Shown in pieces: positions 1 to 6,697 of a DNA stretch of 17,470 nt. The position numbers were made by a program, and so were the translations under genes. Origin of the DNA: an uncultured Verrucomicrobiales bacterium (GTDB lineage: Bacteria > Verrucomicrobiota > Verrucomicrobiia > Verrucomicrobiales > Akkermansiaceae); contig CALABM010000071.1 of NCBI GenBank assembly GCA_937885815.1, forward strand, positions 1 to 17,470, read 5' to 3'. The stretch's first letter is position 1. Each line of letters begins with the position of its first letter. The notes beneath the pieces were generated by a model, which was not told the origin of the DNA, searched no databases, and worked only from the letters and a program-made list of their open reading frames with translations.

Positions 1-103
1 CTGGAAAAACTTAAACGAAGAGAACAAGGTTTCTCTTTTTGTAAGATACATTGATTTAGAGACAGGCAAATACGATTCAAGAATTGTTAACAAGAACAAG
101 TAA
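1..103 (+). CDS. IMP cyclohydrolase, C-terminal fragment (clostridial type)
   Basis: An open frame enters from the left edge (first full codon at 2) and ends with TAA at 101-103, leaving 33 residues. The tail contains NKVSLFVRYIDLETGKYDS and ends RIVNKNK, which I recognise as like the C-terminus of stand-alone IMP cyclohydrolases of Clostridia. These close the purine ring of FAICAR to give IMP, the last step of de novo purine synthesis. The next gene is the partner formyltransferase, the usual order when the two activities are separate proteins, and this supports the call. The codons are AT-rich, unlike the rest of the window. The identification rests on a short tail plus the neighbour, so it is moderate. 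Confidence 0.55.
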   Translation, partial: WKNLNEENKVSLFVRYIDLETGKYDSRIVNKNK

Positions 104-107
104 GGAG
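102..107 (+). promoter_or_regulatory. Shine-Dalgarno site of purH
   Basis: AAGGAG lies 8 nt before the ATG at 116 and overlaps the stop codon of the upstream gene. It is a near-consensus ribosome binding site and fixes the purH start. Such a strong site is absent from nearly every start after position 290, one sign that the left end comes from another genome. Confidence 0.8.
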
Positions 108-115
108 AATTTAAA

Positions 116-289
116 ATGAAAGAATTTGAACTTAAATACGGCTGTAACCCCAATCAGAAGCCTTCCAAGATTTACATGCATGATGGCAGCGAACTGCCCA
201 TCGAAATCCTCTGCGGCCGTCCCGGCTACATCAACTTCCTGGATGCTTTCAACAGCTGGCAGCTGGTAAAAGAAATCAAAGAAGCTGCC
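116..289 (+). pseudogene. purH: AICAR formyltransferase (PurH-like), N-terminal fragment cut at a junction
   Basis: The first ~58 residues, including KYGCNPNQKPSKIYM, CGRPGYINFLDAFNSWQLV and KEIKEA, match the start of the stand-alone phosphoribosylaminoimidazolecarboxamide formyltransferase of Clostridia (about 390 residues). That enzyme transfers a formyl group from 10-formyl-THF to AICAR. The family normally continues after KEA with a conserved stretch like TGLPAAASFKHVSP. Here the frame instead enters unrelated sequence and stops at 383-385, so only about 15% of the protein is present. It follows the IMP cyclohydrolase tail by 12 bp, as in a purine operon. The break looks like a sequence join rather than decay, because the retained part has no damage. 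No function is expected from this fragment. Confidence 0.75.
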
Positions 290-296
290 TTTTCTG
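283..296. other. Junction between clostridial and Verrucomicrobiota-like DNA
   Basis: Left of this point the +2 frame reads as PurH; right of it the +3 frame reads as DUF2851. Neither family reads across. The switch happens within a few codons around 287-290, the last PurH-like residues being KEIKEA and the first DUF2851-like ones about LHAQ. No insertion sequence, direct repeat, tRNA or integrase is visible at the join. A chimeric assembly is the simplest explanation; a real recombination in the cell cannot be excluded from sequence alone. Confidence 0.7.
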
Positions 297-1364
297 CATG
301 CTCAGGCATCGAAAATATTTATGTTCAATCAGGTAATACTTCATGTGGTACTTGCACCACCACCTGCCGGCTGGTACACGCGTAATGAACAGCACCGGGA
401 TATCCCCATTCTACCCATTCCGCTGCAAACACTCCGAGCGGCTACCGGTGCAGGTAGGCCCCTTCCCCGTGACTGCGCGGGCTTCTGCCGCACACCCCTT
501 TCCTCCCTACCCATCAGCGGGATAGAGCTTCTACTGAAAGCCGCAGCTGCCTACCGAGCTCAAAATAAGCGCCGCATTTTCCGCCGAAAAGCTGAAATCG
601 TTGGCACCGACCAAGCATGGTACGAAGCTCTGGCTGAAACGCTCGGTTACAAAATCAATAAAGTGCCCATGCAGTTACTGGCTCGCCGAGCTCCGCTGCA
701 GGCCATCCGGAATCAAGCAGAAAGCATCCTTTTCGGCACAGCTGGCTTCCTCGTCCCGATGCTACCGACGCAAACTGACAGCGACGCCAAAGATTACCAC
801 CGCCGGGTGTGGGATGGCTGGTGGGTCAGGAGAGAAGAGTTTGCCCTGAGTGAAGGACGCGCGCTGCCTTGGCGTTATGCACCGCTGCGCCCCGCGAATC
901 ACCCGCACCGCCGCGTGGCAGCCTTGGCTCTTGCAGCTGCACACTGGAACTCGATAAAGCCTCGCCTTACAGCAGAGCACGCAAAAGAACTCTCACGCCA
1001 GCTCACCTCCCTCAGCCACCCGTACTGGAATGAGCGCTGCTCCCTGCCTTCCTCTAAACTCTCAGCAAAAGTAGCCCTCATCGGCGAGGAACGCGTGAAG
1101 GATTTCCTCGTGAACCACGTCTATGTGCAGGATGAAGCCCCCTTTGCATGGCAGACCTACCTCAGCATGAAAAACAGGAACATTCCTCAGAAAGTGCTGG
1201 CCACAGCCCGCCACCTCTTCGGCGACCGCGAAGATGCACTTTCTCTCCTGCCGATGATGTACGCCCAGCAGGCGCTACTTCAAATAGATACTGACTTCTG
1301 CTCCACCAACTCCTGCCGGGACTGCCTGTTCCCGGAGCAACTGGCAGATTGGGCCTTAAGCTGA
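291..1364 (+). CDS. DUF2851 family protein, N-terminus missing
   Basis: This is a protein of unknown function recognised by two landmarks. The NQVILHVVL block near its start corresponds to the family's conserved VILHVV strand. The C-terminal cysteine cluster at DFCSTNSCRDCLFPEQLADW fits the family ending of spaced Cys residues then FPEQL. About 357 codons remain, whereas family members usually exceed 400 residues. The usual start with its NTDAGPDF-type block and the DW..H segment is absent, so the N-terminal part is cut by the junction near 290. The frame is open up to 270 and the first in-frame ATG at 321 lies inside the conserved block, so that ATG is not a real start. It ends 10 bp from the convergent glycosidase with no visible terminator between. 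The molecular role is unknown. Confidence 0.75.
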   Translation, partial: FLHAQASKIFMFNQVILHVVLAPPPAGWYTRNEQHRDIPILPIPLQTLRAATGAGRPLPRDCAGFCRTPLSSLPISGIELLLKAAAAYRAQNKRRIFRRKAEIVGTDQAWYEALAETLGYKINKVPMQLLARRAPLQAIRNQAESILFGTAGFLVPMLPTQTDSDAKDYHRRVWDGWWVRREEFALSEGRALPWRYAPLRPANHPHRRVAALALAAAHWNSIKPRLTAEHAKELSRQLTSLSHPYWNERCSLPSSKLSAKVALIGEERVKDFLVNHVYVQDEAPFAWQTYLSMKNRNIPQKVLATARHLFGDREDALSLLPMMYAQQALLQIDTDFCSTNSCRDCLFPEQLADWALS

Positions 1365-1374
1365 TTTCATGCTC

Positions 1375-3108
1375 TTACTCGCCCCGGGCAAGAGCTTGGC
1401 GTGTTTCCTCCATTATCTCCTGCGCCCGCAGAACGTCCTCAGTATGGGAAGTACCTGCACTACGAGCCACGGTAAAAATCTCAGCCAAACGCCGGTTCAT
1501 CTCAGCCACAATTGCCGCTGCATGTGCAGACTCACCCGCACGGGCACGCAGAATCTGAATCTTCTCGTAGTCTTCCACGCCATCGCGCAGTCGCTCAAAG
1601 CGGATGGAACTCCGGTTCCCGGGGTACACTAGGAAACAATCCCCGGAAGGCCAATGAACAAAGTCCGTGCATGCAAGCGGATTTCTGTTCCATGAATTAT
1701 AGGCCCAGCGCAGGAAACCATCCAAGTGATTGGCCGCGGCAAAAAGCCCAAGCCATTCAGCTTCGGCGGGAACGGAACGGGTGAAAGTATTAGGGCGAGC
1801 GGGATGAAGGCAAACGTAAAATGAGGTGATGAACCCTGCCTCACGGCGCTCCTGTAAGAGCTCACCCTGGGTCGTACCGGCATGGGTGAGAACAGGAGAG
1901 ATATTGTACACGGAGCGGGTAAGCTCGGAAGGCTTATCCACAGCAGAGGCAATACGGAAGCCGGGGGCATGCTGCTGCACCAGCGCCATAGCCTCCCTCA
2001 CCATGTTATCCGGACGCTCATCAATGGCAATACAAGTTTTCTCTGCCCAGCCCTTTTCCTGCATATGGCGGTAGAAGTCCTGCAGGAAAGGCGCCCATAC
2101 TTCACGGAAAGCAGCAGTACCCGGCTGGGCCTTCACCACCTTCTCCTGCCCGCTGGCTTCATCATAATAACGCACGCTCAAATGCCAAGGCAACATGGAA
2201 TAACAGCTAATCTGTCCCTGAATACCAACCTCATCATGCATGAAGCTAATCCAAGCATCCAGCACGCTGTAATCATAACGCATCACACCGTCACGGCCAC
2301 GAATCCAGCGCACCATGGACGGGAATGTATCGTACGTTTGCCCATTCCACGCTTCATCCAACAATGTGCAAGTGATGCACTTCTGACCGGCGTCAGCAAG
2401 GCGCTGCATCACAGGTTTCATAAGTGCAAAGTGCTCGGCAGACCACGGCTCCACATCATGCCAGCGAGCTACAGACTGAGGGTGCTGCCATAAATCCAGA
2501 TGAAACTTCCAATCCGCAGGAGCAGGAAGCACCGCATCCAGCACTTCAAGTTCCACCGGAAGCTCCACAGCCTCACAGCCGGGGGCAGCCACTCTCACCA
2601 CACCTCGGTATACGCCAGGCTGAGTCGTACGCGGAATATCCACACTGAACCACACGCCGCGATTCACACCGGCAGGGTTATAGCAACAGCTCTCTCTGCC
2701 GATAACATCCGCCGTAATAACACCTTCGGCCTGAGTATATCGCAGCATGCTCACCTGAGCATTGATATGAGACTCTCCCATACGAAGGCCATCACAGAAA
2801 ACACTCAGCTCCGCCGCTCCACCGGTAGCCTGCACAGCCAGCTGAGCGCTGCAGCGCTCACCTCGCCAGCCGCGAAGCTTTAATTCACTCGCCACTCCTT
2901 CATTACCAAAAGGATAAGCTTTATTGGCTATCAGGCGCTCAGCAAGAGCCGGAGCTATCCTGAGAGACGAAGCCATCACCTGCGAAGCATCCGCGGAAGA
3001 AGCGGCATCATATTGAGGGTGCCTTTCCGGCGCCCACTGTGCCAATACTTGTTGCAAAACGGAAATCAAACTGCACAAAAAAAGCTTACACGCGATACGA
3101 GGCTTCAT
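1375..3108 (-). CDS. Secreted GH123-type glycosidase (DUF4091), probable beta-N-acetylgalactosaminidase
   Basis: 577 residues. A signal peptide (about 1-23, cut near LAQ/W) implies export. Residues ~40-195 look like an N-terminal beta-sandwich, and ~198-500 like the catalytic barrel of GH123/DUF4091. The neighbouring acid pair at D363-E364 (in CIAIDERPDN) sits where GH123 enzymes carry the Asp that positions the substrate acetamido group and the Glu acid/base. Known GH123 members remove beta-linked GalNAc from glycans, so a role in host glycan or glycolipid breakdown fits an Akkermansia-like gut bacterium. Substrate is inferred from family only. The C-terminal part has WAYNSWN and the region FERLRDGVEDYEKIQ, typical of DUF4091 endings. 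The start at 3108 is chosen for the signal peptide. There is no Shine-Dalgarno site; a TATAAT lies 8 bp upstream. The gene stands alone on its strand. Confidence 0.75.
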   Translation of the reverse strand: MKPRIACKLFLCSLISVLQQVLAQWAPERHPQYDAASSADASQVMASSLRIAPALAERLIANKAYPFGNEGVASELKLRGWRGERCSAQLAVQATGGAAELSVFCDGLRMGESHINAQVSMLRYTQAEGVITADVIGRESCCYNPAGVNRGVWFSVDIPRTTQPGVYRGVVRVAAPGCEAVELPVELEVLDAVLPAPADWKFHLDLWQHPQSVARWHDVEPWSAEHFALMKPVMQRLADAGQKCITCTLLDEAWNGQTYDTFPSMVRWIRGRDGVMRYDYSVLDAWISFMHDEVGIQGQISCYSMLPWHLSVRYYDEASGQEKVVKAQPGTAAFREVWAPFLQDFYRHMQEKGWAEKTCIAIDERPDNMVREAMALVQQHAPGFRIASAVDKPSELTRSVYNISPVLTHAGTTQGELLQERREAGFITSFYVCLHPARPNTFTRSVPAEAEWLGLFAAANHLDGFLRWAYNSWNRNPLACTDFVHWPSGDCFLVYPGNRSSIRFERLRDGVEDYEKIQILRARAGESAHAAAIVAEMNRRLAEIFTVARSAGTSHTEDVLRAQEIMEETRQALARGE

Positions 3109-3116
3109 ATACCAAC

Positions 3117-3122
3117 ATTATA
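3117..3122 (-). promoter_or_regulatory. Candidate -10 box of the GH123 gene
   Basis: On the minus strand this is a perfect TATAAT ending 8 bp before the ATG. If used, transcription would begin within about 3 nt of the start codon and give a nearly leaderless mRNA, consistent with the missing ribosome binding site. No convincing -35 box is seen at 16-18 bp; a TTGAAT (3144-3149) is 21 bp away. Confidence 0.35.
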
Positions 3123-3244
3123 GCCTATCCTGCCCAAAAAGGAATTCAAAATTGTGTTCACACCTGCAATCATAGCGATACAAAGCGGCGAAGCTGGATG
3201 TAGATTGAAATACGGCATGGAAAGCACTAAGCTATGCCTGCTCC

Positions 3245-3457
3245 ATGAACACAGAAGAGAAAAAGAAAATTGCAGGAAGCGTGGCAGGAAAAGCTGCCGC
3301 AGCAGCGGCTGCCCAGGCACAGAAAAGTAGTGGATGGAAGCGCTGGATTTGGAGTATTGGCGCTGCCATTGCAGCTGCCGTAGCTTGGTTCGCTACTGGC
3401 AGTGAGCAGCAACAGCCTCAGGCAGAGGAACAAACGGCTGAAACCGCTGCACTCTGA
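3245..3457 (+). CDS. Small Ala-rich single-pass membrane protein, function unknown
   Basis: 70 residues. The N-terminus is charged (MNTEEKKKIAG), then an Ala run (~17-23), a basic/aromatic stretch WKRWIW (31-36), one hydrophobic segment (~37-51), and a Gln/Glu-rich tail. The basic residues before the segment predict the N-terminus inside and the acidic tail outside. No family is recognised. It is supported as a gene by the strong terminator 18 bp after its stop and by its position, divergent from the glycosidase. No Shine-Dalgarno site is visible. A weak TTGAAA at 3205-3210 could be a -35 box, but the -10 is poor. The low-complexity composition makes homology calls unreliable. Confidence 0.6.
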   Translation: MNTEEKKKIAGSVAGKAAAAAAAQAQKSSGWKRWIWSIGAAIAAAVAWFATGSEQQQPQAEEQTAETAAL

Positions 3458-3474
3458 GCCCCATCGCTCAGAAC

Positions 3475-3514
3475 AGTGGCGCAGACTCCCCTCGGACGTC
3501 TGCGCCACTTTTTT
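3475..3514 (+). terminator. Strong rho-independent terminator
   Basis: A perfect 12-bp stem (arms 3475-3486 and 3498-3509, AGTGGCGCAGAC paired with GTCTGCGCCACT) with an 11-nt loop is followed by a T-run to 3514. The T-run lies on the plus strand, so it ends transcription of the small membrane protein gene. It touches the fmt stop codon (3513-3515). On the minus strand there is no T-run after the hairpin, so use as an fmt terminator is doubtful. Confidence 0.9.
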
Positions 3515-4496
3515 ATTCAAGATTTGCGGGAAGCCCCAGTATGGTGCCGGGCATTATCTTATGGCCGGCGAAGAAACTTTCAGCGTTCATCTTACGAGCA
3601 CCCGGCGGCTGCATAGTTGAGATGCGGATAGCACCGCCGCGAGGACCGCCGCAGGATACCAACATGCCCTCAGGCCCCGCCTCTAACACCATGCCGGGCA
3701 CAGCGTCTACAGGCTTCTTATAATAAGAATACAAATCAATGGGAGGGAAAATCTTCAGCTGCTTATCACCACCGGACTTCACAGAAGGATATGTGGTGAA
3801 GGTACCGGGCCAAGAATGGTACGCGCGAATCTTGCGAGCCACCTGAAGCGCGGGCTGGTGCCAGTCTATCTGGCCATGCACACGTAGCAGTTTAGGAGCA
3901 TAAGTCATGAGGCTTTCATCCTGCTCCTGGGGATCAGAAGTACCTGTTTGAAGCATGCGGATGGCATCCATCAGAGCCTGAGGGGCGAGCTCCGCCAAAT
4001 CATCATGCAGAGTTTCTGCCGTTTCCGTACCATTCAGAGCTATGGTGCGGCTGCAGATGATATCACCGGCATCCAATTTTTTCACTACATGCATGATGGT
4101 GACGCCAGTTTCATCATCACCGGCCTCAATGGCAGCCTGAATGCAAGCTGCACCGCGGTGGCGGGGAAGCAGCGATGCATGCGCATTGATACAGGCAATC
4201 GTCGGCACATCTATCACCTGCTGAGAAAGAATCTGCCCATACGCCATCACCACAACGATATCCGGCGCCATATCCTTCAAGCCCTGCACTGCCTCCTCAT
4301 CCCGCATGCGCTCCGGCTGAAACACGGGAATACCGGCCTCCTGCGCGCAGACTTTAATACGCGGAGGGGTCAGCTGCTGGTGACGTCCCACGGGACGATC
4401 CGGCTGAGTAATGAGACCCACCAATTCACCGGTGGAGAGAAGAGCCTGAAAAGAGGGAATGGCGATATCCCCCGTAGCCATCATAACGATACGCAT
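3513..4496 (-). CDS. fmt: Methionyl-tRNA formyltransferase
   Basis: 327 residues, full length for the family. It formylates the amino group of Met-tRNA(fMet) using 10-formyl-THF, in the cytoplasm, preparing the initiator tRNA. The N-terminal Rossmann domain contains the catalytic signature: N104 and H106 in INAHASLLPRHRGA, and D142 in LDAGDI, matching Asn/His/Asp of the E. coli enzyme. The C-terminal tRNA-binding domain follows from ~205 (VHGQIDW, AYHSWPGTF). The usual RGAxPI after the active site reads RGAACI here, a Cys in place of Pro. The gene is not next to def (peptide deformylase), its common partner. The start at 4496 is set by the MRIVMMATGDIA strand. Only a short AAGG lies close before it. 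Confidence 0.95.
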   Translation of the reverse strand: MRIVMMATGDIAIPSFQALLSTGELVGLITQPDRPVGRHQQLTPPRIKVCAQEAGIPVFQPERMRDEEAVQGLKDMAPDIVVVMAYGQILSQQVIDVPTIACINAHASLLPRHRGAACIQAAIEAGDDETGVTIMHVVKKLDAGDIICSRTIALNGTETAETLHDDLAELAPQALMDAIRMLQTGTSDPQEQDESLMTYAPKLLRVHGQIDWHQPALQVARKIRAYHSWPGTFTTYPSVKSGGDKQLKIFPPIDLYSYYKKPVDAVPGMVLEAGPEGMLVSCGGPRGGAIRISTMQPPGARKMNAESFFAGHKIMPGTILGLPANLE

Positions 4497-4502
4497 GCAC
4501 CT

Positions 4503-4530
4503 TTTATGCCATAAAATATACAGGAGTCAA
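4503..4530 (-). promoter_or_regulatory. Candidate fmt promoter
   Basis: On the minus strand, TTGACT (4525-4530) is separated by 16 bp from CATAAA (4503-4508), a 5/6 and a 4/6 match to the sigma-70 consensus. The ATG lies 6 bp further on, so the mRNA would have almost no leader. The 89-bp gap from gluQ gives room for a separate promoter, but read-through from gluQ is also possible. Confidence 0.4.
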
Positions 4531-4585
4531 GACTTTTTGCAACAGCAAGCTCCTGCTGCAGCATAATTTTCCGAGGCATAACACC

Positions 4586-5461
4586 TCATATCAGCCATAT
4601 ACCGCCACGGCTCAGCGCGCCCTCCAATGAATCCCGCACCTGCTGCGGGCTATACCCTGCGGCTCGCAGGGATGCAAGAGAGCGTGCACCATCTCGCTTC
4701 GCCAGGCGCTTTCCTGCGTTATCCTTCAGCAAGCCATGGTGATTATACAAAGGCACGGGAAGTCCCAGCACAGCCTGCAGCGCGCGGTGAATGTGTGTGG
4801 CTTCAAAAAGATCTTCACCGCGAGTCACATGAGTGATTCCCTGCGCAGCATCATCCACCACTACCGCCAAATGATAGCTGGCCGGCATTTCCTTGCGCGC
4901 CAGCACCACATCCCCATACTCCACCGGCACACAGCGCTGAATCCCACGCTGCATATCTTCCCACTCAGGACAGCCAATAAGATCCTGAACCCGCTGCATA
5001 TTAATTCGCCATGCGTGAGCATCCCCCCGGGCCAATCGTTCTTCCACCACCTCAGGCGGAAGATTTCGGCAGGTACCGGGATACAAATACCCTAGGCTAC
5101 TGTGCGGAGCCCTGCCCATCTCCGCAATCTGGGCCTTAATTTCGCTGCGGGTGCAAAAGCAGGGGTACAGCAAGTCCCTGCTCCTCAGGCTATCCAGCGC
5201 TTCCGCATAAACGCCAAAGCGCTCACTCTGCACCATCACTTCACCATCAAAACGCAGCTCCAGCCAGGCTAAGTCCTCAAACATGAGGTCTACCCATTCC
5301 CGGCTACGGGAGCGCGTGACATCTATATCCTCAATGCGCAGCAGGCAACTGCCGCTGCAGGCATCCGCAAAGCGGCGTGCCTGCAGCGCGGCCAGAAGAT
5401 GCCCCACATGCAGCGGCCCGCTGGGAGTGGGGGCAAAACGAGTTCTGACCGTCTCAGGCAT
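4586..5461 (-). CDS. gluQ: Glutamyl-Q tRNA(Asp) synthetase
   Basis: 291 residues, the length of E. coli GluQRS (YadB) and far shorter than full GluRS because the anticodon-binding half is missing. It activates glutamate and attaches it to the queuosine base at position 34 of tRNA(Asp). Visible motifs are the HIGH-type signature in APTPSGPLHVGH (10-21), IEDID (43-47), the zinc site C101-x-C103, Y127 and C131 (YPCFC ... YLYPGTC), THVTRGEDL (210-218), and a KMSKS-type loop KRLAKRDG (251-258). It is the last gene of the leftward string, 6 bp after the preceding stop codon, with no Shine-Dalgarno site. Its upstream partners are envelope proteins with no obvious link to tRNA modification. Confidence 0.92.
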   Translation of the reverse strand: MPETVRTRFAPTPSGPLHVGHLLAALQARRFADACSGSCLLRIEDIDVTRSRSREWVDLMFEDLAWLELRFDGEVMVQSERFGVYAEALDSLRSRDLLYPCFCTRSEIKAQIAEMGRAPHSSLGYLYPGTCRNLPPEVVEERLARGDAHAWRINMQRVQDLIGCPEWEDMQRGIQRCVPVEYGDVVLARKEMPASYHLAVVVDDAAQGITHVTRGEDLFEATHIHRALQAVLGLPVPLYNHHGLLKDNAGKRLAKRDGARSLASLRAAGYSPQQVRDSLEGALSRGGIWLI

Positions 5462-5467
5462 GCCGTT

Positions 5468-6688
5468 TTACTGTTTCTCTACGGTGATATTACCGTAGGA
5501 GCTGCGGTTATCCGTCCTGTTGGTGAAAATAAACTCAAGAACAGGATTTCTTACCGCGCGGCTGACCTGAAGCGTGTAGCGCTGATTCGGTGCAGCATAG
5601 GTAACGGAGGACTCATGCTCATCAGAGGCAACAAGTCTTTCACCATCATAAAGCTTCACCGAGGAAATGAAAAGCGGATCACGCCCGGTGGTAATCTGGA
5701 AGTTCACCACATAGGTACCGGCTGCATTGATAGGCGCACCTGTCATCTGGAGCGGCACGGCCTGCCCGGGAATGGTATCCGGGTTCCAGCCCTGCCCATA
5801 GCGGTAATCCTGCACCCAGTCGCGCAGCACTACGGGAGCAGCCATTCCGAGGGGAGACTCCGGATTCAGCGAGCGCATAATACCGGCATACTTCCTTATG
5901 TACTGAGCACCACCCATCATACCCAGAGAACGGCGCACATGCCCAATGACAGCAGCGCAGGCCCTCTGCTTGGCCTCCGGGGAGATGAGGGGATTTTCCA
6001 GAGCGGAGTCCAGACGGCCCAGATAATCCGCAAGGGTTTCATTCTCACGGGGGCCGCCCAGATTGAAGTTCAGCGCGGCCAGCACGCCTTGCGTATCCTG
6101 AGGGTCTACTCTCTTAATAGCCTCACGCAGACCACCGGGCCAGTCAATCCCGCTCACACGGGAGCTTTCCAGCAGAAGGCGAGCCTGCTCGCTCACATCC
6201 TGACTCTCACGAGAGCGGCGCAGGATATCATCCTGACTACGCTTGGCTCTCATACGAGCAGACACCAGCTGAGCGACACGAGCCGGAGTGGCATTCATCA
6301 AATCCGTTCCCTGAATGGTGGCATAATGACGGCCGCCTTTTTCGTAAAACAGAATCGCAGGATACGTGATATCACTCATATCATGAGGATAGGACAGAGA
6401 ACCGCGTATGCGATTGGCGGCTTCTCGCATCTCATCCGTCGGACGCTGATAGATGGGAAGAGCCAGCATCACAGCATCACCAGCTGCTCTGCGTACGCCG
6501 CGGTCAGCCATCAGGCTGCGGCACAGGCGCTCTCCGTATCTATCCCAATCACCGGGATAGATAAAGACCATGAATCCGGCGTCAGTCGCAACAGACTGGC
6601 ACTCAGCAAATGTTTCCACCACACGTGCAGCCTGCGTCGGGAGGACACACATGGCGGCTGCAACTGCAATTGTAAGTTCCTTAATCAT
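5468..6688 (-). CDS. Secreted protein: thioredoxin-like domain plus C-terminal beta-sandwich, function unknown
   Basis: 406 residues. The signal peptide (1-20, cut after TQA) predicts export. Residues ~23-145 resemble a thioredoxin fold: a central strand GFMVFIYPGDWDRYG followed by a helix, then ITYPAILFYEKGG with the cis-Pro-like YPA, and a last strand ending in IQG. The CXXC redox pair is absent at the expected place (WDRYGERLC), so disulfide exchange is unlikely. A helical middle part follows. The last ~90 residues (from TGAPINAAGTYVVNF to the end) look like the C-terminal sandwich of chitobiase/beta-hexosaminidase proteins: VKLYDGERLVASDEH, then a YTLQV strand and a final SYGNITVEK. It begins 9 bp after the stop of the transglutaminase-like gene, so the two are probably co-translated. 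Function is not known; sugar binding by the sandwich is inference. Confidence 0.6.
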   Translation of the reverse strand: MIKELTIAVAAAMCVLPTQAARVVETFAECQSVATDAGFMVFIYPGDWDRYGERLCRSLMADRGVRRAAGDAVMLALPIYQRPTDEMREAANRIRGSLSYPHDMSDITYPAILFYEKGGRHYATIQGTDLMNATPARVAQLVSARMRAKRSQDDILRRSRESQDVSEQARLLLESSRVSGIDWPGGLREAIKRVDPQDTQGVLAALNFNLGGPRENETLADYLGRLDSALENPLISPEAKQRACAAVIGHVRRSLGMMGGAQYIRKYAGIMRSLNPESPLGMAAPVVLRDWVQDYRYGQGWNPDTIPGQAVPLQMTGAPINAAGTYVVNFQITTGRDPLFISSVKLYDGERLVASDEHESSVTYAAPNQRYTLQVSRAVRNPVLEFIFTNRTDNRSSYGNITVEKQ

Positions 6689-6697
6689 GATTGTAAA

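Noticed and set aside
321..323. ATG at 321 as the true start of DUF2851
   Set aside because: It falls inside the conserved NQVILHVV region; the family has a longer N-terminus, here lost at the junction.
1882..2493. A 203-residue plus-strand frame inside the GH123 gene
   Set aside because: Shadow of the GH123 gene, which has its catalytic D-E pair and signal peptide on the minus strand.
4539..4559. Hairpin GCAACAGCAAGCTCCTGCTGC after gluQ as a terminator
   Set aside because: The stem is only 7 bp with a G-U pair, and on the minus strand it is followed by an A-run, not a T-run. It may form a structure but is not a credible terminator for gluQ.
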